64,000 nucleotides of DNA from Thermotoga sp. Mc24 (GCF_000784835.1 NZ_JSFH01000012.1:62001-126000), one strand, 5' to 3'. Counted from the stretch's first letter, positions 1 through 9,175 are shown. Numbers and translations are program-made. The notes: generated by a model from the sequence alone, not told the origin.

Positions 1-540
1 ACAAAAGAGAAAGTCTCAGAAGTGTCCGGAAGAGGAGTGGGAATGGACGTTGTAAAGAATGTTGTGGAATCTTTGAATGGAAGCATAAGCATAGAAAGCG
101 AGAAAGACAAAGGAACAAAAGTCACGATAAGATTACCGCTCACTCTGGCCATCATTCAGGCGCTCCTCGTCAAAGTCAACAATCTCGTCTACGCGATTCC
201 GATAGCGAACATAGACACGATACTCAGTATTTCGAAGAAAGATATCCAGAGAATCCAGGACAGAGATGTGATCGTTATAAGAGGAGAAGTAGTCCCTGTT
301 TACCGCCTGTGGGAAGTGCTTCAAATAGAGCACAAAGAAGAACTGAAAGAAATGGAAGCGGTTATTGTGAGGGTAGGAAACAGAAAATACGGTATTGTTG
401 TGGATGAACTTCTCGGTCAAGACGATATCGTGATAAAATCTCTTGGAAAGGTGTTCTCCGATGTGAAAGAATTCAGCGGAGCAGCCATCCTCGGTGATGG
501 TAGTATAGCGCTGATAATCAACGTCTCCGGCATTGTATAA
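1..540 (+). CDS. cheA: Chemotaxis histidine kinase CheA, C-terminal part
   Basis: The gene enters from the left edge, so its start is not in the window. The first residues carry the G2 glycine box of the HATPase domain (GRGVGMDVV, about nt 28-54). This is followed by the short end of the kinase domain and then the P5 regulatory domain, which has a CheW-like SH3-type fold and docks CheW and receptors. CheA autophosphorylates in response to receptor state and passes phosphate to CheY. It is followed after 5 nt by cheW and then cheY, the usual signalling set. It ends in TAA at 538-540. Only the last roughly 180 residues can be judged, and they look intact. Confidence 0.95.
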   Translation, partial: TKEKVSEVSGRGVGMDVVKNVVESLNGSISIESEKDKGTKVTIRLPLTLAIIQALLVKVNNLVYAIPIANIDTILSISKKDIQRIQDRDVIVIRGEVVPVYRLWEVLQIEHKEELKEMEAVIVRVGNRKYGIVVDELLGQDDIVIKSLGKVFSDVKEFSGAAILGDGSIALIINVSGIV

Positions 541-545
541 CGGGG

Positions 546-1001
546 GTGAAAACATTGGCGGATGCTTTGAAAGAATTCGAAGTTTTATCTTTCGAAATAG
601 ATGAACAGACACTGGCTTTTGATGTTGACAACATAGAGATGGTGATTGAAAAATCCGATATAACACCTGTGCCAAAATCACGACACTTCGTGGAGGGTGT
701 GATCAATCTAAGGGGAAGAATCATTCCTGTAGTGAACCTCGCAAAGATTTTGGGCATTTCGTTTGATGAACAGAGGATGAGGAGTATAATTGTCGCCAGA
801 ACGAAGGATGTGGAAGTGGGATTCCTTGTCGATAGGGTCCTTGGAGTTCTGAGAATAACCGAGAATCAACTCGATCTGACGAACGTGTCCGATAAATTCG
901 GTAAAAAATCAAAGGGTCTCATAAAAACCGACGGAAAGCTCATCATCTATTTGGACATCGACAAGATAATCGAAGAAATAACCGTTAAGGAGGGTGTGTA
1001 A
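546..1001 (+). CDS. cheW: Chemotaxis coupling protein CheW
   Basis: A 151-residue protein made of a single CheW domain. It contains the conserved NLRG (residues 54-57) and PVVNL (61-65) segments that form the interface with CheA P5 and receptor tips. It bridges chemoreceptors and CheA in the array at the inner membrane. The start is GTG, five bases after the cheA stop and preceded by a CGGGGGTG-like ribosome site. Length matches the family. It lies in the cheA-cheW-cheY operon. It is not a duplicate of CheA P5, because the domain starts at the N-terminus with no kinase residues. Confidence 0.97.
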   Translation: MKTLADALKEFEVLSFEIDEQTLAFDVDNIEMVIEKSDITPVPKSRHFVEGVINLRGRIIPVVNLAKILGISFDEQRMRSIIVARTKDVEVGFLVDRVLGVLRITENQLDLTNVSDKFGKKSKGLIKTDGKLIIYLDIDKIIEEITVKEGV

Positions 1002-1004
1002 AAG

Positions 1005-1367
1005 ATGGGAAAGAGAGTTTTGATAGTCGATGATGCAGCGTTCATGAGGATGATGTTGAAAGATATCATCACAAAAGCGGGATACGAAGTTGCAGGGGAA
1101 GCAACGAACGGTCGTGAAGCCGTTGAAAAGTACAAAGAACTCAAACCGGACATCGTCACGATGGATATCACCATGCCGGAGATGAACGGTATCGATGCGA
1201 TCAAAGAGATCATGAAGATCGATCCCAACGCAAAGATCATCGTCTGCAGTGCTATGGGACAGCAGGCAATGGTCATAGAAGCCATAAAAGCTGGAGCGAA
1301 AGACTTCATCGTAAAACCTTTCCAGCCTTCCAGGGTGGTAGAGGCTCTCAACAAGGTTTCGAAGTGA
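1005..1367 (+). CDS. cheY: Chemotaxis response regulator CheY
   Basis: A 120-residue single receiver domain. It has the acidic pair D9-D10, phospho-acceptor D54 (in VTMDITMPEMNG), a Ser at 82 in the CSAMG strand, and K104 in FIVKPF. Phospho-CheY binds the FliM and FliY N-termini and changes flagellar rotation; both partners are encoded at 15.5-17.5 kb. No DNA-binding domain follows, so it acts on the motor and not on transcription. From memory the sequence equals or nearly equals T. maritima CheY. The start is ATG after the AAGGAGGGTGTG region that also ends cheW. Confidence 0.98.
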   Translation: MGKRVLIVDDAAFMRMMLKDIITKAGYEVAGEATNGREAVEKYKELKPDIVTMDITMPEMNGIDAIKEIMKIDPNAKIIVCSAMGQQAMVIEAIKAGAKDFIVKPFQPSRVVEALNKVSK

Positions 1368-1373
1368 AATTCC

Positions 1374-1667
1374 ATGAGCGGGATTTTACAGTTTCTTCTG
1401 GCGTTTGGGATAGTTCTCTTCTTTCTCCTTCTGGTTTACTATTTTGTGAAGAGGGGAATCTTCATTCAAAAGGGATCCAGTATTTCTGTTCTGGAAAGGC
1501 ACTATTTGGATAGAAAGACTTTCATAGCCATTGTTAGAGTGATCGATGAATATTTTGTCATTTTAGTAACAGATTCTGGTGCTACCGTCATAAAGAAACT
1601 TGAAGACTACGAAGAGAAATCTTTCTCCAGCATGTTCTTCAAGAAATTGGGGAGAAAAATTAAATGA
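1374..1667 (+). CDS. fliO: Flagellar export protein FliO-like
   Basis: A 97-residue protein with one N-terminal membrane segment (about residues 4-24) and a small basic cytoplasmic domain. This is the FliO/FliZ pattern. FliO helps FliP assemble into the export gate of the flagellar type III apparatus. The call rests on size, topology and position: it sits just before fliP, whose ATG overlaps its stop by 4 nt, and fliQ follows. Sequence conservation in this family is weak, so the domain itself is not diagnostic. Confidence 0.8.
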   Translation: MSGILQFLLAFGIVLFFLLLVYYFVKRGIFIQKGSSISVLERHYLDRKTFIAIVRVIDEYFVILVTDSGATVIKKLEDYEEKSFSSMFFKKLGRKIK

Positions 1668-2413
1668 GAAAGTTTCTCCTGATTCTTTTAATCCTTTTTC
1701 CCCTTTTGTATTTTTCTCAGGAGATACCTTTTCCATCAATATCCATAGGTGTAAGACCCGCTGAAGAACCAGAGGACCTCGTCGTTACTCTCGAGATCCT
1801 TCTTGTACTGACCGTACTGGCACTCGCACCCTCCATTCTCGTTCTCTTCACCTCGTTCACGCGCATAATCGTTGTCTTTTCATTTTTCAGAAACGCCCTT
1901 GGAACGCGTCAAACTCCACCAAACCAGGTCATGATAGGTCTTGCCCTTTTTCTCACATTTCTCATCATGCAACCCGTCTGGAACGATATCTACAACAACG
2001 CCATAACACCGTATTTGAACAAAGAGATGGGCTATCAGGAGATGTTTCAACGGGTAAACACCCGTATAAGAGAGTTCATGATCACCGAACTGAAGAATCA
2101 TCACAACGAGGATAACGTCTTCATGCTGGCGAAAAACTCAAACATTGAAATCGCAAAAATCGAAGAGGCACCGAATGCCGTTCTGATACCAGCCTTCGTT
2201 CTGGGGGAATTGGAAGTTGCCTTCAAAATGGGAGTTGTTCTTTATGTACCTTTCATAGTGATAGACATGATAGTGGCCAGTATACTATTGGCGATGGGAA
2301 TGATCATGATACCTCCGGTTTTTGTCTCTCTGCCGTTCAAAATTCTCATTTTCGTCATGGCAAACGGTTGGGATTTGCTTGTAGAAGGGTTGATAAAGAG
2401 TTTTGTGAGGTGA
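1664..2413 (+). CDS. fliP: Flagellar export gate protein FliP
   Basis: A 249-residue polytopic protein. It has a cleavable-looking signal segment (1-18) and then the FliP signature blocks TSFTRIIVV (63-71) and LGTRQTPPNQ (79-88). Two further hydrophobic regions lie near the C-terminus. FliP forms the core ring of the type III export gate with FliQ and FliR. It overlaps fliO by 4 nt (ATGA) and is followed by fliQ after 6 nt, so translation is probably coupled. Length is normal for the family. Confidence 0.96.
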   Translation: MRKFLLILLILFPLLYFSQEIPFPSISIGVRPAEEPEDLVVTLEILLVLTVLALAPSILVLFTSFTRIIVVFSFFRNALGTRQTPPNQVMIGLALFLTFLIMQPVWNDIYNNAITPYLNKEMGYQEMFQRVNTRIREFMITELKNHHNEDNVFMLAKNSNIEIAKIEEAPNAVLIPAFVLGELEVAFKMGVVLYVPFIVIDMIVASILLAMGMIMIPPVFVSLPFKILIFVMANGWDLLVEGLIKSFVR

Positions 2414-2419
2414 TTCACC

Positions 2420-2686
2420 GTGACCGTAGAGGTCTTTCTGGATATAATGAAAAGTGGAATAGGACTTCTACTGGAAATCATCGTACCACCCCTCGTTGTG
2501 AGTCTCATCGTGGGACTTGTGATCAGCATCTTCCAGGCTGTTACGCAAATTCATGAACAGACGCTGATGTTCGCCCCCAGGATAATCGTGTTGTTTCTCA
2601 CAATCCTGTTTTTGAGCGGTTGGATGACACAGAAAATCCTCGATTTCTTCATCGAGTTGCTTCAGAAATATTTTCAGATGATCTGA
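2420..2686 (+). CDS. fliQ: Flagellar export gate protein FliQ
   Basis: An 88-residue protein with two long hydrophobic helices (about 15-40 and 52-75) separated by a polar turn containing QAVTQIHEQT, the classic FliQ signature. It packs around FliP/FliR in the export gate. The start is GTG, six bases downstream of fliP. Family length is 86-90 residues. fliR does not follow; the next gene is a secreted SYLF protein, so the export set is split. Confidence 0.95.
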   Translation: MTVEVFLDIMKSGIGLLLEIIVPPLVVSLIVGLVISIFQAVTQIHEQTLMFAPRIIVLFLTILFLSGWMTQKILDFFIELLQKYFQMI

Positions 2687-2698
2687 GGAGGTGATGAG

Positions 2699-3352
2699 GT
2701 GAAACGATTCCTCGTTGCTTTAACGATCCTCACATCTTCGCTGTTTTCTTTCGCAAGTGCGTTTGATATAATCGATGAATCGTTCCTCGCACTGAAAGAG
2801 TTCCTCGATCAACCAGATAGCGGTGCGTTCCTATCTCTCCTCGAGAGGGCCAGAGGTATACTCATTGTGCCCAAATATCTGAAACTCGGCTGGGTACTGG
2901 GAGGACAGTACGGTCAGGGAGTGCTTTTGAAAAGAGATCCAGAAACGAACACCTGGTACGGTCCTCTGTTCGTGAAGATGTACGGATTGAGTTTCGGTCC
3001 ACAGATAGGATTTCAATCCGTTTCTCTCATAGCCGTCATCATGGAAAATGTCGATGCCTTCGCCGAGGGAAACATCACCCTCGGAGGATCACTGAGTGTC
3101 GCGGCGGGACCCCTTGGGAGAAGACTCAGTGCCGATTACAATCTCGACGCTTCTGTCTACTCGTATTCAATCGCACGTGGATTCTACGCGGGTTTCTCTC
3201 TGGAAGGAGCAAAGGTAGATATTGACTTAGACCTCACAAGGGAGTACTACAACGTGTACAGAATCGATTCCAAAGAAGTATTAGAAAAAAAGGTTTCGGG
3301 AAGAGCAGAAAAGATCGTAAACCTCCTGAACGAAAAGTTGACAGAAAAATAG
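2699..3352 (+). CDS. Secreted SYLF (Ysc84) domain protein
   Basis: A 217-residue protein with a signal peptide of about 20 residues ending FASA. The rest fits the SYLF/Ysc84 lipid-binding family: an early RARGILIVP segment, a QYGQGVL stretch, LSFGPQIGFQ, then glycine-rich strands with AEGNITLGG and LSVAAGPLG. SYLF domains bind phospholipid head groups, and bacterial members are usually periplasmic or outer-membrane associated; the exact role here is unknown. The start is GTG, placed 6 nt after a strong GGAGGTGATGAG site. It follows fliQ by 12 nt and may be cotranscribed. A hairpin terminator begins at its stop codon. Confidence 0.85.
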   Translation: MKRFLVALTILTSSLFSFASAFDIIDESFLALKEFLDQPDSGAFLSLLERARGILIVPKYLKLGWVLGGQYGQGVLLKRDPETNTWYGPLFVKMYGLSFGPQIGFQSVSLIAVIMENVDAFAEGNITLGGSLSVAAGPLGRRLSADYNLDASVYSYSIARGFYAGFSLEGAKVDIDLDLTREYYNVYRIDSKEVLEKKVSGRAEKIVNLLNEKLTEK

Positions 3353-3370
3353 GGGCACCGAAAGGTGCCC
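3353..3370. terminator. Bidirectional terminator between SYLF gene and clpP
   Basis: A perfect 7-bp stem, GGGCACC and GGTGCCC with a GAAA loop, sits between two convergent genes. On the minus strand it is followed by a T-rich tail (TATTTTTCTG), so it fits intrinsic termination of the clpP operon best. On the plus strand the tail is weaker. Confidence 0.75.
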
Positions 3371-3982
3371 TCACTCTCTTGTGCTGACAACTTTGTCAAC
3401 TATCCCGTACTCTTTCGCTTCTTCTGCACTCATGAAGAAGTCCCTGTCTGTATCCCTCTCTATCTTCTCTATCGGCTGTCCTGTGTGCTTGCTCAGAATC
3501 CTGTTGAGGAGGTCCTTTATTCTCAGAAGTTCCCTCGTTATGATCTCCACATCCTTGGCAGGTCCTTCAGCACCACCGAGTGGCTGATGTATCATTATTC
3601 GAGCGTTCGGAAGCGCGTATCTTTTCCCCTTTGCGCCAGCTGCAAGGAGTACAGCCGCCATGGAAGCCGCCTGTCCCACACATATGGTTGAGACATCGCA
3701 CTTTATGTACTGCATCGTATCGTAGATGGCGAGTCCCGCCGTCACAGAGCCTCCGGGAGAGTTTATATAGAGGTAGACGTCTTTATCTGGGTCTTCCGCT
3801 TCCAGAAACAGAAGTTGAGCTATTACCAGGTTTGCCACGTAATCGTCTATGGGAGACCCGAGGAAAACGATTCTGTCCTTTAGAAGCCTCGAGAAAATGT
3901 CGTAGGCTCTCTCGTACCTTCCCGTGGATTCAACGACTATGGGAACGTATTGATCAATTATCTTCTTTTCCTTCACTGTCAT
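3371..3982 (-). CDS. clpP: ATP-dependent Clp protease proteolytic subunit ClpP
   Basis: A 203-residue serine peptidase of the ClpP family. Catalytic Ser107 lies in GQAASMA and His132 in MIHQP, with the acid probably Asp181. ClpP forms a 14-mer chamber that degrades unfolded substrates fed by ClpX or ClpA/C. The ATG at 3982 is preferred over the in-frame ATG seven codons upstream because AAGGAG stands 6 nt before it. The start lies inside the 3' end of tig (29-nt overlap), a coupled tig-clpP pair. clpX is not adjacent, unlike in many bacteria. Confidence 0.96.
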   Translation of the reverse strand: MTVKEKKIIDQYVPIVVESTGRYERAYDIFSRLLKDRIVFLGSPIDDYVANLVIAQLLFLEAEDPDKDVYLYINSPGGSVTAGLAIYDTMQYIKCDVSTICVGQAASMAAVLLAAGAKGKRYALPNARIMIHQPLGGAEGPAKDVEIITRELLRIKDLLNRILSKHTGQPIEKIERDTDRDFFMSAEEAKEYGIVDKVVSTRE

Positions 3983-5231
3983 CACCCTCTCCTTTTGGTT
4001 CAACCACCTTCACTTTGACTTCCTGAAGTAACAGATCGAGCACCTTTCTTTTCAGAATGGCCCATCTCAATTCCTCTCTGAGGTCCTGACGTGCTTTGAC
4101 AAGGCTCTTAGCACGCTCAGGAGAGATTCCCCAGAAGGGAGCGAGTTCCTCCGCTTCTTTTTCGAGTTCCTCATCGCTTACACTGATTCCCTTCTCCTGT
4201 GCAAGGACTTCTATTACCCTGTCTCTCTTCATATCATCCAGAATTCTTTTCTTCAATTCTTCTCTGAATTTCTCTTCACTCTCATATGAATTCACAATCT
4301 GTTCATATCTTCCTTCTTTCTTCAACCTGTTGACCGCTTCGTTTGCGAGAATTTCAAGTGTTCTATCGGAAATTTCGATCTCCACAACTTCGGGGAGTTT
4401 CTCAAGAAGCTGTTCTCTCATGCTCTCTTTCATTTCCACATCGTAGATCTCTTTTCCCTCTTTCTTCAAAGATTCTTTCAGCTGTTCCAGTGTCTCGAAT
4501 TCGTTGTTCACTGACTTTGCAAATTCATCGCCGATCTCCGGAAGAGTACGTTTGTACACTTCCATCACTTCGAGCCTGTATGTGTACTTCTTTCCCTCGT
4601 ACTCTCTTTCAATCTCCACAATGTCGCCTTTCTTTTTTTCCACAAGGTCTTTCACAAAAGGTCTGTCTTCGTCCTCACTTATCACGTACTCATATTCACG
4701 AGAGGTGAGTTTTTTCCCTTCCTCGTTGTACACTTCCATGTTCACTCTCACGAGATCTCCCGCTTCGGCATGTCCTTCTTTGGGCTCGAGGAGTGCGTGA
4801 CTCTCCCTGAGATCTTCTATCCTCCTCTCCACGTATTTCTCCAGAACCTTTTCTTCGTCCACTTTTTCCACTTCTATCTTTGAGATATCACCTATTTTCA
4901 CTTCCGGTTCTTCATGAACCTCCACCACCACTCTGGCGGTGCCGTCTTTAAGTTCTCTTTCAGTAACTATAGGAGACAAAATGAGCTTCCTGTCTTTGAG
5001 CGTATCAGGTATGAGGTCCATGAGAAAGTCGAGCGTGTACTCCTGAAAATCTTCACCGAGTTTCATCTTCAGGGCATTCTTTGGAATTCGTCCCTTTCTG
5101 AAGCCGGGGATCTCTACCCTCTGGTTCAGATACCTGACCGCTTTGTCCTCGGCCTGTGCGATCTCTTCTGCTTCAAAGACGTACTCCAGCACAACACGGT
5201 TTCTGTCTCTTTCAAGCTCTTTCACTTCCAT
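3954..5231 (-). CDS. tig: Trigger factor, ribosome-bound chaperone
   Basis: A 425-residue protein with the three-part trigger factor architecture. The N-terminal ribosome-binding domain carries the GFRKGRIP loop (residues 43-50) that contacts ribosomal protein L23. A PPIase-like domain follows at about 150-235, then a long helical C-terminal chaperone domain rich in charged residues. It shields nascent chains and catalyses prolyl isomerisation. It is encoded directly before clpP. The acidic tail ([11 protein letters not shown]) overlaps the clpP start. Length is within the usual 420-440. Confidence 0.95.
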   Translation of the reverse strand: MEVKELERDRNRVVLEYVFEAEEIAQAEDKAVRYLNQRVEIPGFRKGRIPKNALKMKLGEDFQEYTLDFLMDLIPDTLKDRKLILSPIVTERELKDGTARVVVEVHEEPEVKIGDISKIEVEKVDEEKVLEKYVERRIEDLRESHALLEPKEGHAEAGDLVRVNMEVYNEEGKKLTSREYEYVISEDEDRPFVKDLVEKKKGDIVEIEREYEGKKYTYRLEVMEVYKRTLPEIGDEFAKSVNNEFETLEQLKESLKKEGKEIYDVEMKESMREQLLEKLPEVVEIEISDRTLEILANEAVNRLKKEGRYEQIVNSYESEEKFREELKKRILDDMKRDRVIEVLAQEKGISVSDEELEKEAEELAPFWGISPERAKSLVKARQDLREELRWAILKRKVLDLLLQEVKVKVVEPKGEGDDSEGKEDN

Positions 5232-5257
5232 TACTGTTCATCCCTCCTGTCGTGTTT

Positions 5258-5530
5258 TTATCCTCTTCCTAAGGTATCTCCTCTGGTCCATATATTCTTT
5301 TGAAGAGACGATCTGGCTTCCCTGATAACATTGATCTCCCGAAAAAGCACTGTTTTTCTCTTTTCGATGATTTCCAATCTTTTTCTGTCTCTTTCAAGGA
5401 TCTCAGACAGTTTGTCCTTTGGGAGACTTTCCATCAACTCTTTCCTTTTATCCAGAAGAGAACGAAGCGTTTCATAGTCTTCCCTTTCAATCGCTTCGTC
5501 TATTTTTCTTTCTATTTCATCGATGTCCAT
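5258..5530 (-). CDS. Small charged coiled-coil protein, unknown function
   Basis: About 90 residues, very rich in Glu, Arg and Lys and predicted almost wholly helical or coiled coil. No enzyme motif is visible. The ATG at 5530 is chosen because GGAG lies 10 nt upstream; a GTG three codons earlier overlaps the acpS stop. It sits between acpS and tig in one minus-strand operon, 26 nt before tig. Size and charge would also suit a flagellar or chaperone-type accessory protein, but nothing proves that. Confidence 0.7.
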   Translation of the reverse strand: MDIDEIERKIDEAIEREDYETLRSLLDKRKELMESLPKDKLSEILERDRKRLEIIEKRKTVLFREINVIREARSSLQKNIWTRGDTLGRG

Positions 5531-5535
5531 TTCTC

Positions 5536-6045
5536 TCACTCTCCGATGAGGATGTTACCATACCTCACAAGCCTGCAATTTGAGTTTTCCAGAAGTTTTT
5601 TCAAAGCAAACGGCGGGAGAGAAGTTTCTATCTCCCACCCCTCGGTTGACCTTCCAAGGATTTCGAACCTTTCCTTCAAAAAGTCTTCGTCACCTTCTAC
5701 AATGATATCACCTTTTCTTTTTTCGAGAACAACAAGAGCCACAACGAATCTATCGTGAGAAAGTGAAACATGAACGTAGTTGAAAAAACCAAAATCCTTA
5801 TGAACACATACAACCGGTCTTCCACCGCTTTCCAGAAATTCCACATCCGTGAAACTGTGTCCATTCAAGCCCGTTCCCAGAGCCTTGAAAAAAGCCTCTT
5901 TTAGAGCGAACCTTCCAGCGATGAACTCTTTCCTTCGATTTCTCGCCAAGAACAGTCTCTTTTCCGCTTTACCGAGGATCCTTTCTGCGAATTTTTCTGG
6001 TACTCTATCTATCTCCAGAATGTCAACACCCACACCAATTATCAT
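5536..6045 (-). CDS. acpS: Holo-[acyl-carrier-protein] synthase with C-terminal extension
   Basis: A 169-residue protein. Residues 1-110 match AcpS phosphopantetheinyl transferases, with GVGVDI (Mg-binding D8) and [12 protein letters not shown] (metal ligand E50). It transfers 4'-phosphopantetheine from CoA to the acyl carrier protein serine; the acceptor acpP is at 31997. AcpS is normally about 120 residues. Here some 55-60 more follow, with no match I recognise, ending in a region that overlaps the next gene start. The ATG overlaps the end of the upstream methyltransferase gene by 4 nt. Confidence 0.9.
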   Translation of the reverse strand: MIIGVGVDILEIDRVPEKFAERILGKAEKRLFLARNRRKEFIAGRFALKEAFFKALGTGLNGHSFTDVEFLESGGRPVVCVHKDFGFFNYVHVSLSHDRFVVALVVLEKRKGDIIVEGDEDFLKERFEILGRSTEGWEIETSLPPFALKKLLENSNCRLVRYGNILIGE

Positions 6046-6692
6046 GAAAGGACCACCGGAGGATCTACAATCAATCCCCTTTTTCCGTTTTTCCTCAATC
6101 TTAAAAGAACGAGGGTTGCAGCCTTCTCAATTTTACCATGGACAAAACACATTCTCTTGGGCTCCAATCTGAAAGACAAAAACATTTCCAGCCACTCCAC
6201 AAGGTTCTCCGGCGAAAGAACGTAAACGGCTGTTCCCCCGTTCTTCAAAAAACGAAACGTTGCCTGTACAAACTTTTCTATGTCTCTCTTTTCAATGCTC
6301 CGGGTGGAGGCTCTCAAGTGGTTGGGGCTTTTAACCTTTGTGTGATGAGGGGGATTCGAAACGACCATATCGAAAGATTCCCATGGAAAGGGAAGTTCTT
6401 CCACCGAGGAATTCACAAAAGAGACCTTTCCCTCAAGTTTGTTCAACGAGATACCTTCGAGAGCCTTCTCGTACAATTCCTTTTCTTTTTCCACTCCAAC
6501 CACTTGCACGTTGTAGAGCTTTGCGAGGGCAAAACTCACCGTTCCCACACCGCTACCAAGTTCCAGAACGTTTCTGACGTCCTTGGATGGTTTCGCATAC
6601 CATACGAGAAGCGATGAGGCGTGGGTTGGTTTTTGCTGAGGACCCGCGTCCACTATCTCAACACATCTGATGATATCGGGGTCGAACTTCAT
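6042..6692 (-). CDS. tRNA1(Val) adenine-N6 methyltransferase-like protein
   Basis: A 216-residue class I SAM-dependent methyltransferase. The SAM-binding motif LELGSGVG is at 43-50, an acidic ribose-binding residue in VEKE, and the catalytic NPPH motif at 113-116. NPP[YFHW] motifs mark N6-adenine or N5-glutamine methylation. Overall size and the VDAGPQQKPTHAS start resemble the TrmN6/YfiC group that modifies adenosine 37 of tRNA1(Val). Substrate is inferred from family only; HemK-like protein methylation is a weaker alternative. Overlaps with yqeY upstream and acpS downstream (4 nt each) indicate one operon. Confidence 0.75.
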   Translation of the reverse strand: MKFDPDIIRCVEIVDAGPQQKPTHASSLLVWYAKPSKDVRNVLELGSGVGTVSFALAKLYNVQVVGVEKEKELYEKALEGISLNKLEGKVSFVNSSVEELPFPWESFDMVVSNPPHHTKVKSPNHLRASTRSIEKRDIEKFVQATFRFLKNGGTAVYVLSPENLVEWLEMFLSFRLEPKRMCFVHGKIEKAATLVLLRLRKNGKRGLIVDPPVVLS

Positions 6693-7138
6693 AACGATTC
6701 CAGGATCTCTCTGACCATCTTGTTCACAAGTTTCCCGTCCGCTCTTCCCTTCATCCTTGGCATCACTACTTTCATAACCTTTCCCAGATCCTTTGGAGAA
6801 GAAGCACCCACCTCGTTTATCGCTTCCATGATGATCTCTCTGATTTCGTCCTCCGAAAGCTGCTTCGGAAGGTACGACTCTATTATTTCCAGTTCTTTCC
6901 TTTCCTTCTCTGCGAGTTCTTCTCTTCCGTGTTTTTCGTACTCCTCTATTGCCTCTCTTCTCTTCTTGGCTTCTCTCATCAACGCTTCCATTACTTCTTC
7001 ATCCGTGGCTTCCTTCATCTTTTCCACTTCCAGATTCCTCAGGGTTGTGAGTATCATGCGAAGGGTATTCATCTTTATCGTGTCTTTGTTTTTCATAGCC
7101 TCTTTCAGATCCGACATTAGTTTCTCCTTCAGAGACAT
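6689..7138 (-). CDS. yqeY: YqeY/GatB-like protein
   Basis: A 149-residue protein of the YqeY family, all alpha. It has the typical start (MSLKEKLMSDLKEAMKNKD), a central EYLPKQLSEDEI-like segment, and the C-terminal PKDLGKVMKVVMPRMKGRADGK signature. This domain also forms the tail of GatB and GatE, where it binds tRNA. Freestanding versions may assist amidated-tRNA metabolism, but their role is not proven. It heads the minus-strand run yqeY-trmN6-acpS-orf-tig-clpP. The ATG follows GGAGGAGG. Confidence 0.9.
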   Translation of the reverse strand: MSLKEKLMSDLKEAMKNKDTIKMNTLRMILTTLRNLEVEKMKEATDEEVMEALMREAKKRREAIEEYEKHGREELAEKERKELEIIESYLPKQLSEDEIREIIMEAINEVGASSPKDLGKVMKVVMPRMKGRADGKLVNKMVREILESL

Positions 7139-7155
7139 GTTGAATACCTCCTCCC

Positions 7156-7185
7156 AAAAATCGAGACCCCGCGGGGCGGGGCCTC
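7156..7185 (-). terminator. Terminator of the gap-pgk/tpi transcription unit
   Basis: On the minus strand a GC-rich stem (GGCCCCGC/GCGGGGTC) overlaps the tpi stop and is followed by ATTTTTGGG. This fits an intrinsic terminator separating the glycolytic genes from yqeY. Confidence 0.75.
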
Positions 7186-7951
7186 AGGAAATCACACCTC
7201 TCATTATTCGTGCAAGCTCTATGAAAGACTCTTTGAGACTCGCTCCTCCAACGAGACCACCATCTATATCCTTCTGAACGATGAGACCGAGGAAATTGTC
7301 CGGTTTTATGCTTCCACCGTAGAGAATCCTCACCGCTTCAGCTGTTTCTTCATCGTACATCTCCGAGAGCAGCTTTCTTATGAACGCGTGTGCCTCCTGA
7401 GCTTGCTGTGGTGTCGCCACTCTTCCCGTTCCAATTGCCCAAACCGGCTCGTAAGCTATTACCACTTTCCGTGCTTCTTCTTTGCTGAGACCATAGAAAC
7501 CTTCTCTCACCTGTTTTTCCACAACACAGAAAGTGAGTCCTTTCTCTCTTTCCTCGAGTGTTTCCCCAACGCAGAGAATAGGAGTCATACCTTTTTCAAG
7601 CACCGCTTTCACTTTTCTGTTTATGAGTTCGTCGTCTTCTTTGAAGATGTGTCTTCTCTCGGAATGTCCGACGATCACGTATTCAACGCCGATCTCTTTC
7701 AACATGAGAGGAGAAACTTCTCCGGTGAACGCTCCCTGGTCTTCGTAGAAAACGTTCTGAGCTCCCAATTTGATGTTTCTACCCGAAAGTATTTCCCCTA
7801 CTTCGGATAGAGCTGTGAACGGAGGACAGACCACTATTTCGAACTCTTTCACATCGTGGAGCTCGTTTACGAGCAATGACACAAACTTTTTCGCTTCTGC
7901 GACCGTTTTGTGCATCTTCCAGTTTCCAGCAAGGATCAGCTTACGTGTTAT
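7184..7951 (-). CDS. tpiA: Triosephosphate isomerase, made as the C-terminal half of a PGK-TIM fusion
   Basis: TIM-barrel enzyme interconverting dihydroxyacetone phosphate and glyceraldehyde 3-phosphate. The conserved N-terminal strand [10 protein letters not shown], with the catalytic Lys, lies upstream of the only ATG in this frame and has no start codon of its own. The frame opens directly out of pgk through the A9 run at 7951-7959. A -1 shift gives [16 protein letters not shown], with 255 residues after the junction. Catalytic His (GHSERR) and Glu ([11 protein letters not shown]) are intact. Internal initiation at the ATG at 7915 would drop the catalytic lysine, so fusion is the functional form. 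T. maritima is known to make this bifunctional protein. Confidence 0.95.
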   Translation of the reverse strand: MTRKLILAGNWKMHKTVAEAKKFVSLLVNELHDVKEFEIVVCPPFTALSEVGEILSGRNIKLGAQNVFYEDQGAFTGEVSPLMLKEIGVEYVIVGHSERRHIFKEDDELINRKVKAVLEKGMTPILCVGETLEEREKGLTFCVVEKQVREGFYGLSKEEARKVVIAYEPVWAIGTGRVATPQQAQEAHAFIRKLLSEMYDEETAEAVRILYGGSIKPDNFLGLIVQKDIDGGLVGGASLKESFIELARIMRGVIS

Positions 7952-9147
7952 TTTTTTTTATCTGCGATGCTGGCAATACCAGGAAGTTCTTTTCCTTCAA
8001 GGAATTCGAGAGAAGCTCCTCCACCCGTTGAAACATGGGAGAATTTGTCTTCCAGGCCGAATTTGTTCACCGCTGCCGCGCTGTCTCCTCCACCCACAAC
8101 GGTGATCGCTCCCTTTTCCGTGAGTGCCGCGATCGCAAGTGCGACCTGTTTTGTACCTTCAGCGAAATCGTCGATTTCAAAGACTCCCATAGGACCATTC
8201 CAGACAACAGTTTTTGCATCGGAGAGCTTCTGCTTGAAGAGTTCTATTGTCTCAGGTCCTATGTCGAGACCCATCCATCCTTCAGGTATCCCGTCGTCGA
8301 TTCTGACAACCTTCTTTTCCACACCGGCTTCGATCTTCTGAGCGATGACGGTATCGACGGGAAGAACGATCTCAACACCTTTTTCTTTCGCTTTTTCGAG
8401 GAGCTCTTTCGCGAGATCGATCTTGTCTTCCTCAACCCTGGACGATCCAACCTCTTTGCCAAGAGCCTTCAGAAAGGTGAACATCATGGCTCCACCTATG
8501 AGAATTCTGTCGGCTTTTTCCATGAGGTTCGTGATGACACCGATCTTGTCAGATACTTTTGCTCCGCCAAGGACCACAACGTACGGCTTTTCTGGATTGT
8601 AAGTCACCTTGGAAAGGAATCTTATCTCTTTTTCCATGAGGAATCCTGCCACACTGGGAATGAACTGTGCAATTCCAACGTTGGAAGCATGTGCTCTGTG
8701 GGCCGTTCCAAAGGCATCGTTCACGTGAATGTCGGCAAGGCTGGCCCAGAACTTCGAGAGTTCAGGATCGTTCTTGGTCTCTCCCGGATGAAATCTGGTG
8801 TTTTCAAGGAGGAGAACCTCTCCTTCTTTGAGTTCCTCAACGGCCTTTTTCACCTCGTCACCGACAACAGCGGGAACAAACTTCACTTCTTTTCCAAGAA
8901 GCTCAGAGAGCTTTTTGGCGACCGGTGCGAGACTGAATTCCGGTGAAGGCTCCCCCTTGGGCCTTCCAAGATGGGACAGGAGTATCACCTTCGCTCCCTG
9001 CTCGAGAGCGTACTTTATCGTTGGAAGGGCGGCTCTTATTCTCGTGTCGTCTTGAACGACCCCATCCTTCACTGGAACGTTGAAGTCCACTCTCATTATG
9101 ACTCTCTTGCCTTTCAGATCAACATCCCTTATGGTCATTTTTTCCAT
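7948..9147 (-). CDS. pgk: Phosphoglycerate kinase
   Basis: A 399-residue enzyme that makes ATP and 3-phosphoglycerate from 1,3-bisphosphoglycerate. Conserved blocks are RVDFNVP (19-25), SHLGRPKG (58-65) and, near the C-terminus, the nucleotide-binding GGGDSAAAV. The zero-frame product stops at TAA right after three Lys codons in an A9 run. In T. maritima both the short PGK and a PGK-TIM fusion made by frameshifting are known, and the sequence here preserves that arrangement. It lies downstream of gap, with a hairpin between them. Confidence 0.97.
   Translation of the reverse strand: MEKMTIRDVDLKGKRVIMRVDFNVPVKDGVVQDDTRIRAALPTIKYALEQGAKVILLSHLGRPKGEPSPEFSLAPVAKKLSELLGKEVKFVPAVVGDEVKKAVEELKEGEVLLLENTRFHPGETKNDPELSKFWASLADIHVNDAFGTAHRAHASNVGIAQFIPSVAGFLMEKEIRFLSKVTYNPEKPYVVVLGGAKVSDKIGVITNLMEKADRILIGGAMMFTFLKALGKEVGSSRVEEDKIDLAKELLEKAKEKGVEIVLPVDTVIAQKIEAGVEKKVVRIDDGIPEGWMGLDIGPETIELFKQKLSDAKTVVWNGPMGVFEIDDFAEGTKQVALAIAALTEKGAITVVGGGDSAAAVNKFGLEDKFSHVSTGGGASLEFLEGKELPGIASIADKKK
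7951..7959 (-). promoter_or_regulatory. Programmed -1 ribosomal frameshift site in pgk-tpi
   Basis: Nine consecutive A residues on the coding strand (T run on plus) form the last three Lys codons before the TAA that ends pgk. Slipping back one base reads ATA ACA CGT AAG into the TIM frame. The site lies where TIM loses its own start, and T. maritima is known to use such a shift. Confidence 0.9.
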
Positions 9148-9175
9148 GTTCGCACCCCCTTTTTGAGTCTGAGAA

